A stretch of 64,000 nt of DNA, taken from assembly GCF_008641065.1 (NCBI RefSeq), contig NZ_VTRS01000001.1, positions 124,001 through 188,000 on the forward strand, given 5' to 3'. The translations under genes and the position numbers were made by a program. The stretch comes from Rhabdaerophilum calidifontis (GTDB lineage: Bacteria > Pseudomonadota > Alphaproteobacteria > Rhizobiales > Beijerinckiaceae). Positions 49,951 through 61,600 of the stretch are shown here, piece by piece; positions within the stretch are counted from its first letter, which is position 1, and each line of letters starts with the position of its first letter. The notes under the pieces were generated by a model. It made no database searches. It was not told the origin of the DNA and worked only from the letters and a program-made list of their open reading frames with translations.

Positions 49951-50553
49951 TCAGCGCGTGGCGAGCGCCCGGGTGATTTCCGGCAGCAGCCCGTTGCGGA
50001 TCGAGTCGGGCGTCAGCGGCCCGACATGCTTGTAGAGAATGCGGCCGTCGCCGGAGACGAGGAAGGTCTCGGGCACGCCGTAGACGCCCCATTCGATCGA
50101 CACCCGGCCCTCGCCATCAGCGCCGACAGCGGAATAGGGGTTGCCGAGCCGGCCGAGGAAGCGGCGGGCATTCTCCGGCCTGTCCTTCTGGTTGATGCCG
50201 AGGATCGTGAAGCGGCCGTCGCGGGCGAGGTCCATCAGCAGCGGATGCTCCTGATGGCAGGGCGCGCACCACGAGGCGAAAACATTGACCAGAACCGGCC
50301 GGCCGGTCGCGAGATCGGCCTGGCCGAAACCGGGAACGGGGCGGCCATCCCGGACCAGGCCTTCCACCGGCGGCAGCGCGAAGGCCGGGGCCGGCCGGCC
50401 GATCAGCGCCGAAGGCAGTTTCGTGGGGTCGCCGGTGAAGAGCCGCACGACAAAAACCGCCGCGAGGCCGAGGAACAGCGCGAGCGGCAGGAAGGCGAGG
50501 AGCCGCAGGCGGCGCCGCGGGCCGGTGCCGGCCGGGAGTTCCGGCGCGCTCAT
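49951..50553 (-). CDS. ccmG: Thiol-disulfide oxidoreductase CcmG (DsbE)
   Basis: CcmG reduces apocytochrome c or CcmH disulfides in the periplasm during cytochrome c maturation. The 200-residue protein has an N-terminal membrane anchor (about 18-38) and a thioredoxin domain with the active site ASWCAPCHQEHP (Cys96, Cys99). The GVYGVPETFLV segment containing the cis-Pro is typical of CcmG. ATG 50553 overlaps the ccmD stop as ATGA. It ends the ccmABCDG run; ccmE, ccmF and ccmH are not in the window. Confidence 0.95.
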   Translation of the reverse strand: MSAPELPAGTGPRRRLRLLAFLPLALFLGLAAVFVVRLFTGDPTKLPSALIGRPAPAFALPPVEGLVRDGRPVPGFGQADLATGRPVLVNVFASWCAPCHQEHPLLMDLARDGRFTILGINQKDRPENARRFLGRLGNPYSAVGADGEGRVSIEWGVYGVPETFLVSGDGRILYKHVGPLTPDSIRNGLLPEITRALATR

Positions 50554-50726
50554 GGTGCGCGCAGATCCGGTGCGCGCGGACCCGCCGGGCCGCGGCCCGC
50601 CTCCAGGGCCGCGAGCCGCCGCCTGGCCGAGCGCCAGCCGAGGAGGCTCGCCCCGATCATCGCGGCGAGAATCAGGGCGGTCGCGCCGTAGGCCGCGAGG
50701 ATGAAACCGGCATGCGACCCGGACAT
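50550..50726 (-). CDS. ccmD: Heme exporter accessory protein CcmD
   Basis: The 58-residue protein has one membrane helix (about 7-30: GFILAAYGATALILAAMIGASLL) followed by an Arg/Ala-rich tail (GWRSARRRLAALEAGRG), the standard CcmD layout. CcmD helps release heme-loaded CcmE from CcmABC. Its start overlaps the ccmC stop by one base and its stop overlaps the ccmG start by four. Size, topology and position between ccmC and ccmG make the call firm despite low sequence conservation. Confidence 0.9.
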   Translation of the reverse strand: MSGSHAGFILAAYGATALILAAMIGASLLGWRSARRRLAALEAGRGPAGPRAPDLRAP

Positions 50727-51499
50727 CAGCCAGCCCCTCCCCGTTCGGCGGCGACGATCTGGAGGCGCTCGATACGCCGCAGCGCAAGCTCGGTCTTCAT
50801 GCGCAGGAGCATCAGCACGAGATGCAGCAGCAGGAAGGCGAGTCCCATCACCAGCAGCGGCACCAGCATCGAGGGATGGATGGTCGGCCCGTCGATCCGG
50901 AACACGGCGGCGGGCTGGTGGAGCGTATACCACCAATCGACCGAGAACTTGATGATCGGCAGATTCGCGGCGCCGACCAGCGTGAGGATCGCCACCGCGC
51001 GGGCGGCGCGCCCCGGCTCGTCGATCGCGCGCCAGAGCGCCATGATCCCGAGATAGACGAGGAACAGGATCAGCACCGAGGTCAGCCGCGCATCCCATTC
51101 CCACCAGGTGCCCCACATCGGCCGGCCCCAGATCGCGCCCGTCAGCAGGCAGATCAGCGTGAAGCCGGCCCCGAGCGGCGCGGCGGCCTTCTGCGCCACA
51201 TCCGCCAGCGGATGCCGGAAGACGAGCGTCCCCAGCGCCGAGACCGCCATGCCGGCATAGGCGAACATCGCGAGCCAGGCGGCCGGCACATGGATATACA
51301 TGATCCGCACCGTCTCGCCCTGCTGGTAATCCGCGGGTGAGGCGAAAAAGGCGCCGTGGAGCCCGAAGGCGAAGGCCGCGAGCGTCAGCACGGCCAGCGG
51401 CAGCAGCAGCCGGTCGGCCAGCGCGTTGAAAACGGCCGGATTGGCGAGCCGCATCCAGGCGGCGGGCGCCGGGGGCGCGGGCGGCGGGGCGAGGTCCAT
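50726..51499 (-). CDS. ccmC: Heme exporter protein CcmC
   Basis: CcmC is the integral membrane protein that loads heme onto CcmE. The 257-residue protein has six predicted helices and the signature tryptophan motif WGTWWEWDARLTSVLILFLVYLG with flanking histidines (MYIHVPAAW, TIHPSM). It has an N-terminal Pro/Ala-rich extension. It lies 67 bases downstream of ccmB and overlaps ccmD by one base. Confidence 0.97.
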   Translation of the reverse strand: MDLAPPPAPPAPAAWMRLANPAVFNALADRLLLPLAVLTLAAFAFGLHGAFFASPADYQQGETVRIMYIHVPAAWLAMFAYAGMAVSALGTLVFRHPLADVAQKAAAPLGAGFTLICLLTGAIWGRPMWGTWWEWDARLTSVLILFLVYLGIMALWRAIDEPGRAARAVAILTLVGAANLPIIKFSVDWWYTLHQPAAVFRIDGPTIHPSMLVPLLVMGLAFLLLHLVLMLLRMKTELALRRIERLQIVAAERGGAG

Positions 51500-51566
51500 G
51501 GCCCTGACATAGGGGAAGCCGCGCCGTCGCGCAAACCACCCGGCACGACATGTCGCAGGGGGCGAT

Positions 51567-52232
51567 TCAATTCCGCGCGAGGCGCAGCGCCGCCGCGGCC
51601 GCGACCGGACCGATCACGACCATCAGCAGCGTGACCCCGCCCAGCAGCATCAGCGGGGTGGCGACGGCGCGGCCCGCCGCCGCCTCCCGGACGATGGTGA
51701 CGCCGAAGATCAGCGTCGGGATCGTCAGCGGCAGGACGAGGATCGCCAGCAGGAGGCCGCCGCGGCGCAGGCTGACCGTCAGCGCCGCGCCGATCAGCCC
51801 GATCAGCGTCAGGGTCGGCGTGCCGACGAGCAGCGAGAGTGTCAGCGGCAACATCGCGGCGGGTTCGATCGCCAGCATCAGGCCGAGCATCGGCGCGGCG
51901 ATCGCCAGCGGCAGCCCGGTGGCCAGCCAATGCGCCAGCGCCTTGACGAGCAGGATCAGCGGCAGCGGCGTGCCGGCGAGCAGGAGCTGGTCGGTCACGC
52001 CCTCGTCCTCGTCCGCCTGAAGCAGCCGGTCGAGCCCGAGCAGGGTTGCGAGCAGCGCGGCGATCCACAGGATGGCCGGAGCGATGCGGCCGATGAGCTT
52101 CTGGTCCGGGCCGACGGCGAAGGGCACGAGCGCGATCAGGATGAGGAAAAAGACGAGGCCTAGCCCGGCGCCCGCGCCGATGCGGCGGGCGAGGCGCAAT
52201 TCGCGGATCATGATCGCGCGCAGCGTCGTCAT
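51567..52232 (-). CDS. ccmB: Heme exporter membrane subunit CcmB
   Basis: CcmB is the membrane partner of the CcmA ATPase. The 221-residue protein has six hydrophobic helices and the family pattern RELRLARRIG...GLVFFLILIALVPFAVGPD, followed by LGLDRLLQADEDEGVTDQLLLAGTPL, the cytoplasmic loop that contacts CcmA. PLTIPTLIFG is also typical. Its ATG overlaps the ccmA stop as ATGA. Confidence 0.95.
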   Translation of the reverse strand: MTTLRAIMIRELRLARRIGAGAGLGLVFFLILIALVPFAVGPDQKLIGRIAPAILWIAALLATLLGLDRLLQADEDEGVTDQLLLAGTPLPLILLVKALAHWLATGLPLAIAAPMLGLMLAIEPAAMLPLTLSLLVGTPTLTLIGLIGAALTVSLRRGGLLLAILVLPLTIPTLIFGVTIVREAAAGRAVATPLMLLGGVTLLMVVIGPVAAAAALRLARN

Positions 52233-52891
52233 GCCTCGCGTTCCCCGGAGAGGGCAGCGCCCCGCGCGCCGAGATCGAGAATCGCCGCCTCGACCGCGAT
52301 CGGCTGATGCGTCGCCACCACGGCGAGGCCCCCCGCCGCGCGATGCGCCGCGAGCAGGGCGCCGATCAGCGCCTGCCCGGCCTGGTCGAGCGCGGCGAGC
52401 GGCTCGTCGAGCAGCCAGACCGGGCGCGGCGCCACGAGCAGCCGGGCAAGCGCCACCCGCCGGCGCTGGCCGGCCGAAAGCACATGCACCGGCAGGTCGG
52501 CGAGCGGCAGCGCGCCGAGTGTCGCGAGCGCCGGCGCGATCCGGCCGGGCTCGCCGCCGAGCAGCGCCGCCGCGAAGGCGAGGTTCTCGCGCGGCGTCAG
52601 CGCCTCGCGCAGCCCTTCGCGATGGCCGTGATAATGGATAAGGAGCGCCGGCTCGGCTTCCGCCGGCATACCCTCCCAGCGGATCGTCCCCGCTTCGGGC
52701 TTCAGGAAGCCGGCAAGAAGGCGAATGAGCGTCGTCTTGCCCGAGCCGTTCGGCCCGGCGAGCCGCAGCACGCCGCCGGAAGCCAGGGCGAGATCGAGCC
52801 CGGCGAAAAGATGCCGGTGGCCGCGCCGCATCGCGAGCCCCTCGGCGACGAGGCGCAAGCCGGGGGCGAAACGGGGGGCGGGAAGCGTCAC
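52229..52891 (-). CDS. ccmA: Heme exporter ATP-binding protein CcmA
   Basis: CcmA is the ABC ATPase that drives release of holo-CcmE. The protein has Walker A GPNGSGKTT, Q-loop HREGLREALTPRENL, signature LSAGQRRRVALARLL, Walker B VWLLDEP and the switch His in ATHQP. The start is uncertain: GTG 52891 gives about 220 residues and is chosen here, while a TTG at 52936 would add 15 residues. The family is usually about 200 residues. It is first in the ccmABCDG run and divergent from acnA. Confidence 0.93.
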   Translation of the reverse strand: MTLPAPRFAPGLRLVAEGLAMRRGHRHLFAGLDLALASGGVLRLAGPNGSGKTTLIRLLAGFLKPEAGTIRWEGMPAEAEPALLIHYHGHREGLREALTPRENLAFAAALLGGEPGRIAPALATLGALPLADLPVHVLSAGQRRRVALARLLVAPRPVWLLDEPLAALDQAGQALIGALLAAHRAAGGLAVVATHQPIAVEAAILDLGARGAALSGEREA

Positions 52892-53008
52892 GCGCGGCTC
52901 TTCGGGCGGCAGGCGCCGGTCGGCGCGGGAGGCCAAGTTTTCATCATTTCGTTTCGTGCGTGTAGCGGGCTTTCTGGAAATGATCTATAGAGCGGTCCGG
53001 CTGCGCCG

Positions 53009-53042
53009 CGCGCGTCACGCGCGGGGTCCGGGCACTCCCGGA
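53009..53042 (+). promoter_or_regulatory. Tandem hairpins in the acnA leader
   Basis: Two adjacent perfect stems lie 115-150 bases before acnA: CGCGCG/CGCGCG (53009-53014 with 53018-53023, TCA loop) and TCCGGG/CCCGGA (53027-53032 with 53037-53042, CACT loop). Neither has a U-run. They may belong to the acnA 5' leader or to the divergent ccmA upstream region; no function can be assigned. Confidence 0.35.
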
Positions 53043-53157
53043 GTGGCGCGCGCGAGGTTTCGCGCCCGGTTTCCCGGTCCAATCCCGGGGCATCGAGGTC
53101 TTCACGGCTCCCCCGGCCACCCCGAATCGTGACACTATATCAAGGGATCCTCTTCCG

Positions 53158-55854
<2,697 letters not shown>

Positions 55855-55878
55855 GCCGGCGCCAGGGCCTGAGACCGG

Positions 55879-55902
55879 ACGCCGCGGGGTGCCCCGCGGC
55901 GT
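55879..55902 (+). terminator. Strong hairpin after acnA, probable terminator
   Basis: ACGCCGCGGG (55879-55888) pairs perfectly with CCCGCGGCGT (55893-55902) across a GTGC loop, 25 bases after the acnA stop. No U-run follows, so it could act as a 3' stabiliser or a Rho-assisted terminator. Confidence 0.6.
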
Positions 55903-56002
55903 TCGCGTATCATCTCGGCGCGTGATACACCCGCTTGTGATTGGCCATTGACGCACGCTTGCGGTTTGGTTCATCGCGAAACCGATGCTGGGATCCGAAC
56001 CG

Positions 56003-56740
56003 ATGCCTCTCACCCGCCGCCATTTCGCCGCGCTTGCGGCCGGCCTTCTCGCCGCGCCCCGTGGTGCCGGCGCGCAGACCGCGCGCGGGCCGGCGGTGGT
56101 CGAGCTGTTCACGAGCCAGGGCTGCTCCTCCTGCCCGCCGGCAGATGCACTGATGGGGCAGCTCGCGCAGGATGCGGGCGTGATCCCGCTCACCTGGCCG
56201 GTCGAGATCTGGGATTATCTCGGCTGGCGCGATACGCTGGCCAAGCCCGCCTTCACCGCACGTCAGCGCGCCTATGCGGCCGCCATCGCCCGCAAGCGCA
56301 TCTATACCCCGCAGGCAATCGTCAATGGCCGCGCCGATTGCGTCGGCTCGGATCGTTCGTCGATCGCCCGGCTCGGCAATGCCACGGCCTCCGCCTCGGG
56401 GCAGCGGCTTGCTCTGGCGGATCGCGCCGATGGCTGGGTGGCGATGCCGCCGCCCGGCGGCGCCGGCGCACGGGCGATCCTCGTTCCGCTGGCCACCAGC
56501 GTCACGGTGCCGATCGGCCGCGGCGAGAATGCCGGGCGGACAATCACCTACGCCAATGTGGCACGCGACCTGCGCGATCTCGGCCCGGTCTCCGAAAGCC
56601 GGCCGATCACGCTCGCGCGCGCGGATGTCGCGGCCGAGGGCGCCAACGGCTTCGCGCTGCTGATCCAGGCCGGCAGCCTCGCCCAGCCCGGCGAGATCAT
56701 CGCCGGCGGCTATTGCGACCCGGCCGGGATCAAGGCCTGA
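56003..56740 (+). CDS. DUF1223 family exported protein
   Basis: The 245-residue protein starts with a twin-arginine-like signal (LTRRHFAALAAGLLAAPRGAGAQ), suggesting Tat export. The body is DUF1223, a thioredoxin-like fold: VVELFTSQGCSSCPPADALMGQLA has a CSSC motif in the place of CxxC, and TPQAIVNGRADCVGSD follows. Function is not established for the family; a thiol-related role is suggested by the fold. ATG 56003 is preferred as it begins the signal; ATG 55985 would add six residues. It converges on ggt with a 9-base gap. Confidence 0.88.
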   Translation: MPLTRRHFAALAAGLLAAPRGAGAQTARGPAVVELFTSQGCSSCPPADALMGQLAQDAGVIPLTWPVEIWDYLGWRDTLAKPAFTARQRAYAAAIARKRIYTPQAIVNGRADCVGSDRSSIARLGNATASASGQRLALADRADGWVAMPPPGGAGARAILVPLATSVTVPIGRGENAGRTITYANVARDLRDLGPVSESRPITLARADVAAEGANGFALLIQAGSLAQPGEIIAGGYCDPAGIKA

Positions 56741-56749
56741 CGCCGGCCG

Positions 56750-58504
56750 TCAATACCCGATCGCTGCGGTGCCGCGCTGGCGCGGATCGGCGGCGCCGGT
56801 GATGCCTTCGGGCGTTATCAGGATCGAATTCGCGGAGCCGCTCGTCGCGCCGAGGCGCACCTGGTGGCCGCGTTGCGCCAGCAGCGCCAGCGTATCCGGC
56901 GAGAGCCCGCGCTCGACGAGCAGGACATCCGGCTTCCATTGATGATGGATGCGTGGCGCCGCGATCGCCTCGGCGATGTTCATGCCGAAATCGATGACAT
57001 TGACCACGACCTGAAGCACGGTGGTGATGATCCGGCTGCCGCCCGGCGAGCCGGTGACGAGCACCACCCGGCCGTCCTTGAGCAGGATCACGGGCGTCAT
57101 CGAGGAGAGGGGGCGCGCGCCGGCGGCGACCGCGTTCGCCTCGCCGCCGACGAGGCCATAGGCGTTCTGCGCACCCGGCTTCGCGGCGAAATCGTCGAGT
57201 TCGTTGTTCATCAGCACGCCGGTTCCTGCGGCGACCATGCCCATGCCGTAGGAGAAATTCAGCGTGTAGGTGTTCGAGACCGCGTTGCCCTCGCGGTCGA
57301 TCACCGAGAAATGCGTGGTCTGGTCGCCCTCATGGGGCAGGGGATTGCCGGGCGCGACCGCATCCGCCGGGCGTGCCCGTTCCGGGTCGATCGCGGCGCG
57401 CAGCACCTGCGCATAGGCCTTGGCGGTCAGCCCGCGCGCCGGCACCGTCACGCGGTCCGGGTCGCCGAGGAAGGCGGCGCGGTCGGCATAGGCCGGCTTC
57501 ATCGCCTCCGCCAGCAGGTGCAGCGTCCGCGCCGCGCCGGCGCCAGAGGCGGCGAGATCGAAGCCTTCGAGGATGTTGAGGATCTGGATCAGATGCACGC
57601 CGCCGGAGGAGGGGGGCGGCATGGCGCGGATCTCGTAGCCGCGATAGCTGCCGCGCAGCACCGGGCGGATCACCGGCCGGTAGGCGGCGAGATCGGTCTC
57701 CGTCATGATTCCGCCGGCCGCGCGGGTGGCGGCCGCGATCTCCGCGGCGACACGGCCGGCATAGAACCCGTCCGGTCCCTGCTGACGGATGGCTTCGAGC
57801 GTCAGGGCGAGATCGGACTGGACGAGCCGGTCGCCGCGCCGGAGCGGCTGACCGTCCTTCAGGAAGATCGCGGCCGATGCCGGGAACCGGGCGAGCCTGG
57901 CCGCGGCCGGGAGCAGCGAATCGGCGAGATCGTCCTCGACCGGAATGCCCTCGCGCGCGAGCCGCACGGCGGGTTCGAGCAGTTGCGCGAGGCTGAACCG
58001 GCCCGAGCCGTATTTCTCATGTGCCAGCGCGAGCCCCCGCACCGTGCCCGGCACGCCGATCGAAAGGCCGGAATCGCGCGATTTCACGGAGTCGGGCTCG
58101 CCCTTCGCATCGAGGAACATGTCGCGCGTCGCGGCGGCCGGGGCGGTCTCGCGGTAATCGATCGCGATCGTCTCGCCGCTCCGGGCGAGATGGACGAGCA
58201 TGAAGCCGCCGCCGCCGAGATTGCCCGCGCGCGGCAGCGTCACCGCCAGCGCGAAGCCGGTCGCAACCGCCGCGTCGACGGCATTGCCGCCACGCTTGAG
58301 GATCTCGACGCCGACGGCGCTCGCATGGCGCTCCTGGCTCGCAACCATCCCCTCCTGCGCGAGAACCGGCAGCAGCCGCGCCTGCGCCGAGAGGATGGGC
58401 TGGCCGGGCGCGGGCAGGCTCGCTTGCGCGCAAGGCGTGCCGGGGTCTGCGAGCACAAGACCGGCACATGCGAGGCCGGCGGCGAACAGCATGCGCGTCA
58501 GCAT
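56750..58504 (-). CDS. ggt: Gamma-glutamyltransferase
   Basis: GGT hydrolyses glutathione or transfers its gamma-glutamyl group in the periplasm. The 584-residue precursor has a signal peptide (LLFAAGLACAGLVLADPGTPCAQA region). It self-cleaves at the nucleophile Thr396 in GDQTTHFSVID, the position matching E. coli Thr391. Large-subunit blocks (ASQERHASAVGVEILKRGGNAVDAAVATGFALAV, GNLGGGGFMLVH) and small-subunit blocks (MNNELDDF, RPLSSMTPVILLKDG, GSPGGSRII) are present. Length and processing site are normal. Confidence 0.96.
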   Translation of the reverse strand: MLTRMLFAAGLACAGLVLADPGTPCAQASLPAPGQPILSAQARLLPVLAQEGMVASQERHASAVGVEILKRGGNAVDAAVATGFALAVTLPRAGNLGGGGFMLVHLARSGETIAIDYRETAPAAATRDMFLDAKGEPDSVKSRDSGLSIGVPGTVRGLALAHEKYGSGRFSLAQLLEPAVRLAREGIPVEDDLADSLLPAAARLARFPASAAIFLKDGQPLRRGDRLVQSDLALTLEAIRQQGPDGFYAGRVAAEIAAATRAAGGIMTETDLAAYRPVIRPVLRGSYRGYEIRAMPPPSSGGVHLIQILNILEGFDLAASGAGAARTLHLLAEAMKPAYADRAAFLGDPDRVTVPARGLTAKAYAQVLRAAIDPERARPADAVAPGNPLPHEGDQTTHFSVIDREGNAVSNTYTLNFSYGMGMVAAGTGVLMNNELDDFAAKPGAQNAYGLVGGEANAVAAGARPLSSMTPVILLKDGRVVLVTGSPGGSRIITTVLQVVVNVIDFGMNIAEAIAAPRIHHQWKPDVLLVERGLSPDTLALLAQRGHQVRLGATSGSANSILITPEGITGAADPRQRGTAAIGY

Positions 58505-58642
58505 GGGAACCTCCGGAGCAGGGCGGATGGCGCGAGGGTAGCAGAGCCGCGGCGCCTGTCGATACCGGCCGTCGATCGCGCTTTATCGCGGGCCCGGCTT
58601 CTGTATGATCCGCACGCCGCGTCCCGAGCCGATGGAAACGCC

Positions 58643-59302
58643 ATGCCCTTCCTGTCCGAGATGAGCTTCCTGCCCGACACCGCGACGCTTGTCGCCTATT
58701 CCATCGCCTGCTTCATCCTGTTCGTGACGCCGGGGCCGGACATGAGCTTCTTCCTCGCCAAGACGGTGCAGGGCGGGCGCAGCGCCGGGATCGCGGCAAT
58801 GGCCGGGGCGACGGCGGGAAATGTCGTGCATTCGCTCGCCGCCGCTTTCGGGCTCTCGGCGCTGATCGCGGCCTCGGCCAGTGCCTTCACCGCCGTCAAG
58901 GTGATCGGCGCGCTCTATCTGCTCTGGATGGCCTATGAGGCGATCCGCCACGGTTCGGCACTCAATCTCGCCGGGGCCGAGGGAGGTGCGCCTTCGCTGC
59001 GCAGAACCTTCCTGCACGGGGTCGCCGTCAACCTGACCAACCCGAAGGTCGTGCTGTTCTATCTCACCTTCCTGCCGCAATTCGTCGCGGCCGGCGATCC
59101 GCACGCCCAGGGCAAGCTGTTCTTTCTCGGGATTTATTTCGTCGTTTTCGCCTTTCCGCTCGCGGTCGGGCTGATCCTGATCGCCGAGCGGTTCATCGGC
59201 CTCCTGAAGCGCAATCCGCGCCTGATGCGGGCGATCGATTACAGCTTCGCCGGGGTGTTCGGCTTCTTTGCCGTGCAGGTGCTGCGCACGCAGAGCCGCT
59301 GA
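58643..59302 (+). CDS. LysE/RhtB-family amino-acid exporter
   Basis: The 219-residue inner-membrane protein has about six helices and the family pattern: FILFVTPGPDMSFFLAKTVQGGRSAGIAAMAGATAGNVVHSLAAAFGLSAL near the start and FLHGVAVNLTNPKVVLFYLTFLPQFV in the middle. LysE-type proteins export amino acids or homoserine lactones; the substrate cannot be read from sequence. ATG 58643 is used; ATG 58661 is an alternative. It abuts the next convergent gene with no gap. Confidence 0.92.
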   Translation: MPFLSEMSFLPDTATLVAYSIACFILFVTPGPDMSFFLAKTVQGGRSAGIAAMAGATAGNVVHSLAAAFGLSALIAASASAFTAVKVIGALYLLWMAYEAIRHGSALNLAGAEGGAPSLRRTFLHGVAVNLTNPKVVLFYLTFLPQFVAAGDPHAQGKLFFLGIYFVVFAFPLAVGLILIAERFIGLLKRNPRLMRAIDYSFAGVFGFFAVQVLRTQSR

Positions 59303-60148
59303 TCAATCGGTCGCGCGCATCGCGGTCGCGAATTCCGGCACGGCGCTCGCGTTCCATCCCGGCGCCGGCTCGCGGATGGCCTTGGCGGGCGATACGGCGA
59401 AAGAGCCGGTCCAGCGCAGCGCCTTGTAGTCGAAGCCGGCCTCGATGGTCGGCTTGACCACCGCGAAATAGGGCGAGATGTCGAAATCACGCGGCGCGTA
59501 GAGCGAATGATGCCGGATATGCAGGATCTCGCGCCGTGCGTAGCGCGATTTCACCTTCTTGCGGTCGGCGATGTTCTCGACGCGCGGCAGGATCGGGTAG
59601 CGCACCGAATTGAAGGCCTCGGCGATCAGCGTCGAGCAGATGGCGCGGGTCGGGTCGCCCGAGCCGAGCGCTAGCATCCGGCGGCGCAGCCGCGCCGGAA
59701 TCGGCAGCGGAACGAGGAAGCGCAGCAGGTCGAGCACGTTCTTGATATCGTAGGAATGGCCGATGCGCGCCTTGAGGAATTCGACGACGCGGCGCTGGTC
59801 GTCGCGTTCGAGCGCAATCGGCCGACAGATGCGGATATGCTGGTTGCGGTATTTCGAGAGCGGGGAGGTGATGACCCCGTCGCTCATCTCGGCCTCGATC
59901 AGCACATGTGGCTCGCCATCCGGCTCGCGCTTGCCGAGCACGTCCCCGACATAGATTGCGGAATGCGACCAGGTCGATTGCGTGAGATATTTGATGACCG
60001 AGGAAACCCGGATCGAACCCTCGACGAGGATGACGTCGGCCGGGCGCAGTACCGCGCGGAGCACGTCGAAATCCGGGGTCGTCGCGGGCTCGTAGCCTTT
60101 GATCGGCCGTTCCAGGATCCTGGCGATATATCGCCCGACGAAGTTCAT
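59303..60148 (-). CDS. Permuted papain-like (YiiX/YebB-type) hydrolase
   Basis: The 281-residue protein matches the YiiX-like circularly permuted NlpC/P60 group. The catalytic His comes first (STWSHSAIYVG, His62), then the acidic part (LIEAEMSDGVI), and the Cys late (TRAICSTLIAEAF, Cys171). LRPADVILVEGS before the His is also typical. There is no clear signal peptide. Members are thought to act on amide or thioester bonds of peptides or lipids; the substrate is unknown. It converges on the LysE-type gene with adjacent ends. Confidence 0.85.
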   Translation of the reverse strand: MNFVGRYIARILERPIKGYEPATTPDFDVLRAVLRPADVILVEGSIRVSSVIKYLTQSTWSHSAIYVGDVLGKREPDGEPHVLIEAEMSDGVITSPLSKYRNQHIRICRPIALERDDQRRVVEFLKARIGHSYDIKNVLDLLRFLVPLPIPARLRRRMLALGSGDPTRAICSTLIAEAFNSVRYPILPRVENIADRKKVKSRYARREILHIRHHSLYAPRDFDISPYFAVVKPTIEAGFDYKALRWTGSFAVSPAKAIREPAPGWNASAVPEFATAMRATD

Positions 60149-60286
60149 CCCGCGCTCCCCACGCGACGTCTTTGCCGAAGAGGCTAGCGGGACGAGCTTA
60201 CGAAAAGGCTGCGTGCGCTGCCGTGAGCCGGCGCACAGGCGCGATGAATTTGAATTAACTTTACGATCCGGTGAACGTGCCGGCGC

Positions 60287-61516
60287 TCAATCCGCGCCGA
60301 GCGCGAGCTGCTCCTCCAGCATCAGCCGGGCGCGGGCGCGCAGCTTCTCGGTCTCGCTCTTGAGCTGGCCGCAGGCGGCGAGGATGTCGCGGCCGCGCGG
60401 CGTCCGGATCGGCGAGGCGTAGCCCGCGTCGAAGATCACCTCCGAGAAGCGCTCGATCTGGCTCCAATCGGAGCATTCATAGCGTGTACCCGGCCAGGGG
60501 TTGAACGGGATGAGGTTGATCTTGGCCGGGATGCCGCGCAGCAGCTTCACCAGTGCGCGCGCCTCGGCGAGGCTGTCGTTGACGCCCTTGAGCATCACGT
60601 ATTCGAAGGTGATGCGGCGGGCATTCGAGAGGCCGGGATAATCGCGGCAGGCCTGGAGCAGCTCGGCGATCGGATATTTGCGGTTGATCGGCACCAGCTC
60701 GTCGCGCAGCGGATCATGCGTTGCGTGCAGCGAGATCGCGAGCATCGTGCCCGTGGCTGCGCCGAGCGGGCCGATTTCCGGGACGATGCCGGAGGTCGAG
60801 ACCGTGATGCGCCGTTTCGAGAGCTGAAGCCCTTCCGGATCGGTCAGAACCCCGGTCGCGGCATGAACATTCTCCGCGTTGTAGAGCGGCTCGCCCATGC
60901 CCATGAACACGATGTTCGAGACGAAGCGGCCGCCGTCATCCGGCACGAAGGCCCCCTCGGGCGGCAGGCGGCCGGGATAATCGCCGAGCCGGTCGCGGGC
61001 GACCACGATCTGCGCGACGATCTCGGCCGCGTCGAGATTGCGCACCAGCTTCTGCGTCCCGGTATGGCAGAAGGAGCAATTGAGCGTGCAGCCGACCTGG
61101 CTCGAGACGCAGAGCGTGCCGCGATCACGTTCGGGAATATAGACGCATTCGACCTCGGCCCCCCGGTCGAGCGGCCCCTTCGAGGGCATGCGCAGTACCC
61201 ATTTCCGGGTTCCGTCGGCCGAGACCTGCTCGCGCACGATCTCGGGCCGGGCGAGCGTCGAGGCCGATGCGAGCGTCGCGCGCAGATGCTTGGCGACATT
61301 GGTCATCGCATCGAATTCCCCGGCGCCCCGGACATAGATCCAGTGCCAGAGCTGGGCGACCCGCATGCGGATTTCCTTTTCCGGCAGACCGAGGCCGCGC
61401 AGGAAATCCGCGAGCGCCGCACGCGGCATGCCGACGAGGCTCGGGCGGGAATCGGCGCTGGCACGGGGCGCGGGCGGAAGCGCCGCCTGGGGAGCGGTGG
61501 CGGAGGGGAGCGACAT
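60287..61516 (-). CDS. rlmN: Dual-specificity 23S rRNA/tRNA A2-methyltransferase RlmN
   Basis: RlmN is a radical-SAM enzyme methylating C2 of A2503 in 23S rRNA and A37 in some tRNAs. The 409-residue protein has the SAM cluster CTLNCSFC (Cys143, 147, 150) followed by HTG. It also has [47 protein letters not shown] and the C-terminal Cys region [12 protein letters not shown] that carries the methyl-bearing cysteine. An Ala/Pro-rich N-terminal extension of about 25 residues precedes the core. It follows the IalB gene on the same strand after 84 bases. Confidence 0.97.
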   Translation of the reverse strand: MSLPSATAPQAALPPAPRASADSRPSLVGMPRAALADFLRGLGLPEKEIRMRVAQLWHWIYVRGAGEFDAMTNVAKHLRATLASASTLARPEIVREQVSADGTRKWVLRMPSKGPLDRGAEVECVYIPERDRGTLCVSSQVGCTLNCSFCHTGTQKLVRNLDAAEIVAQIVVARDRLGDYPGRLPPEGAFVPDDGGRFVSNIVFMGMGEPLYNAENVHAATGVLTDPEGLQLSKRRITVSTSGIVPEIGPLGAATGTMLAISLHATHDPLRDELVPINRKYPIAELLQACRDYPGLSNARRITFEYVMLKGVNDSLAEARALVKLLRGIPAKINLIPFNPWPGTRYECSDWSQIERFSEVIFDAGYASPIRTPRGRDILAACGQLKSETEKLRARARLMLEEQLALGAD

Positions 61517-61600
61517 GGGCTGCCTTTTGCGTCAGGACTTACGGAGCGGCGCGTTTAGCGCCGAACCGCCCCGGCGGCAAGGCGAATCCGCGCCGCTGCC

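Noticed and set aside
52892-52936. TTG-initiated extension of ccmA
   Set aside because: Would add 15 non-conserved residues with a rare start codon and no clear ribosome-binding site; kept only as an alternative.
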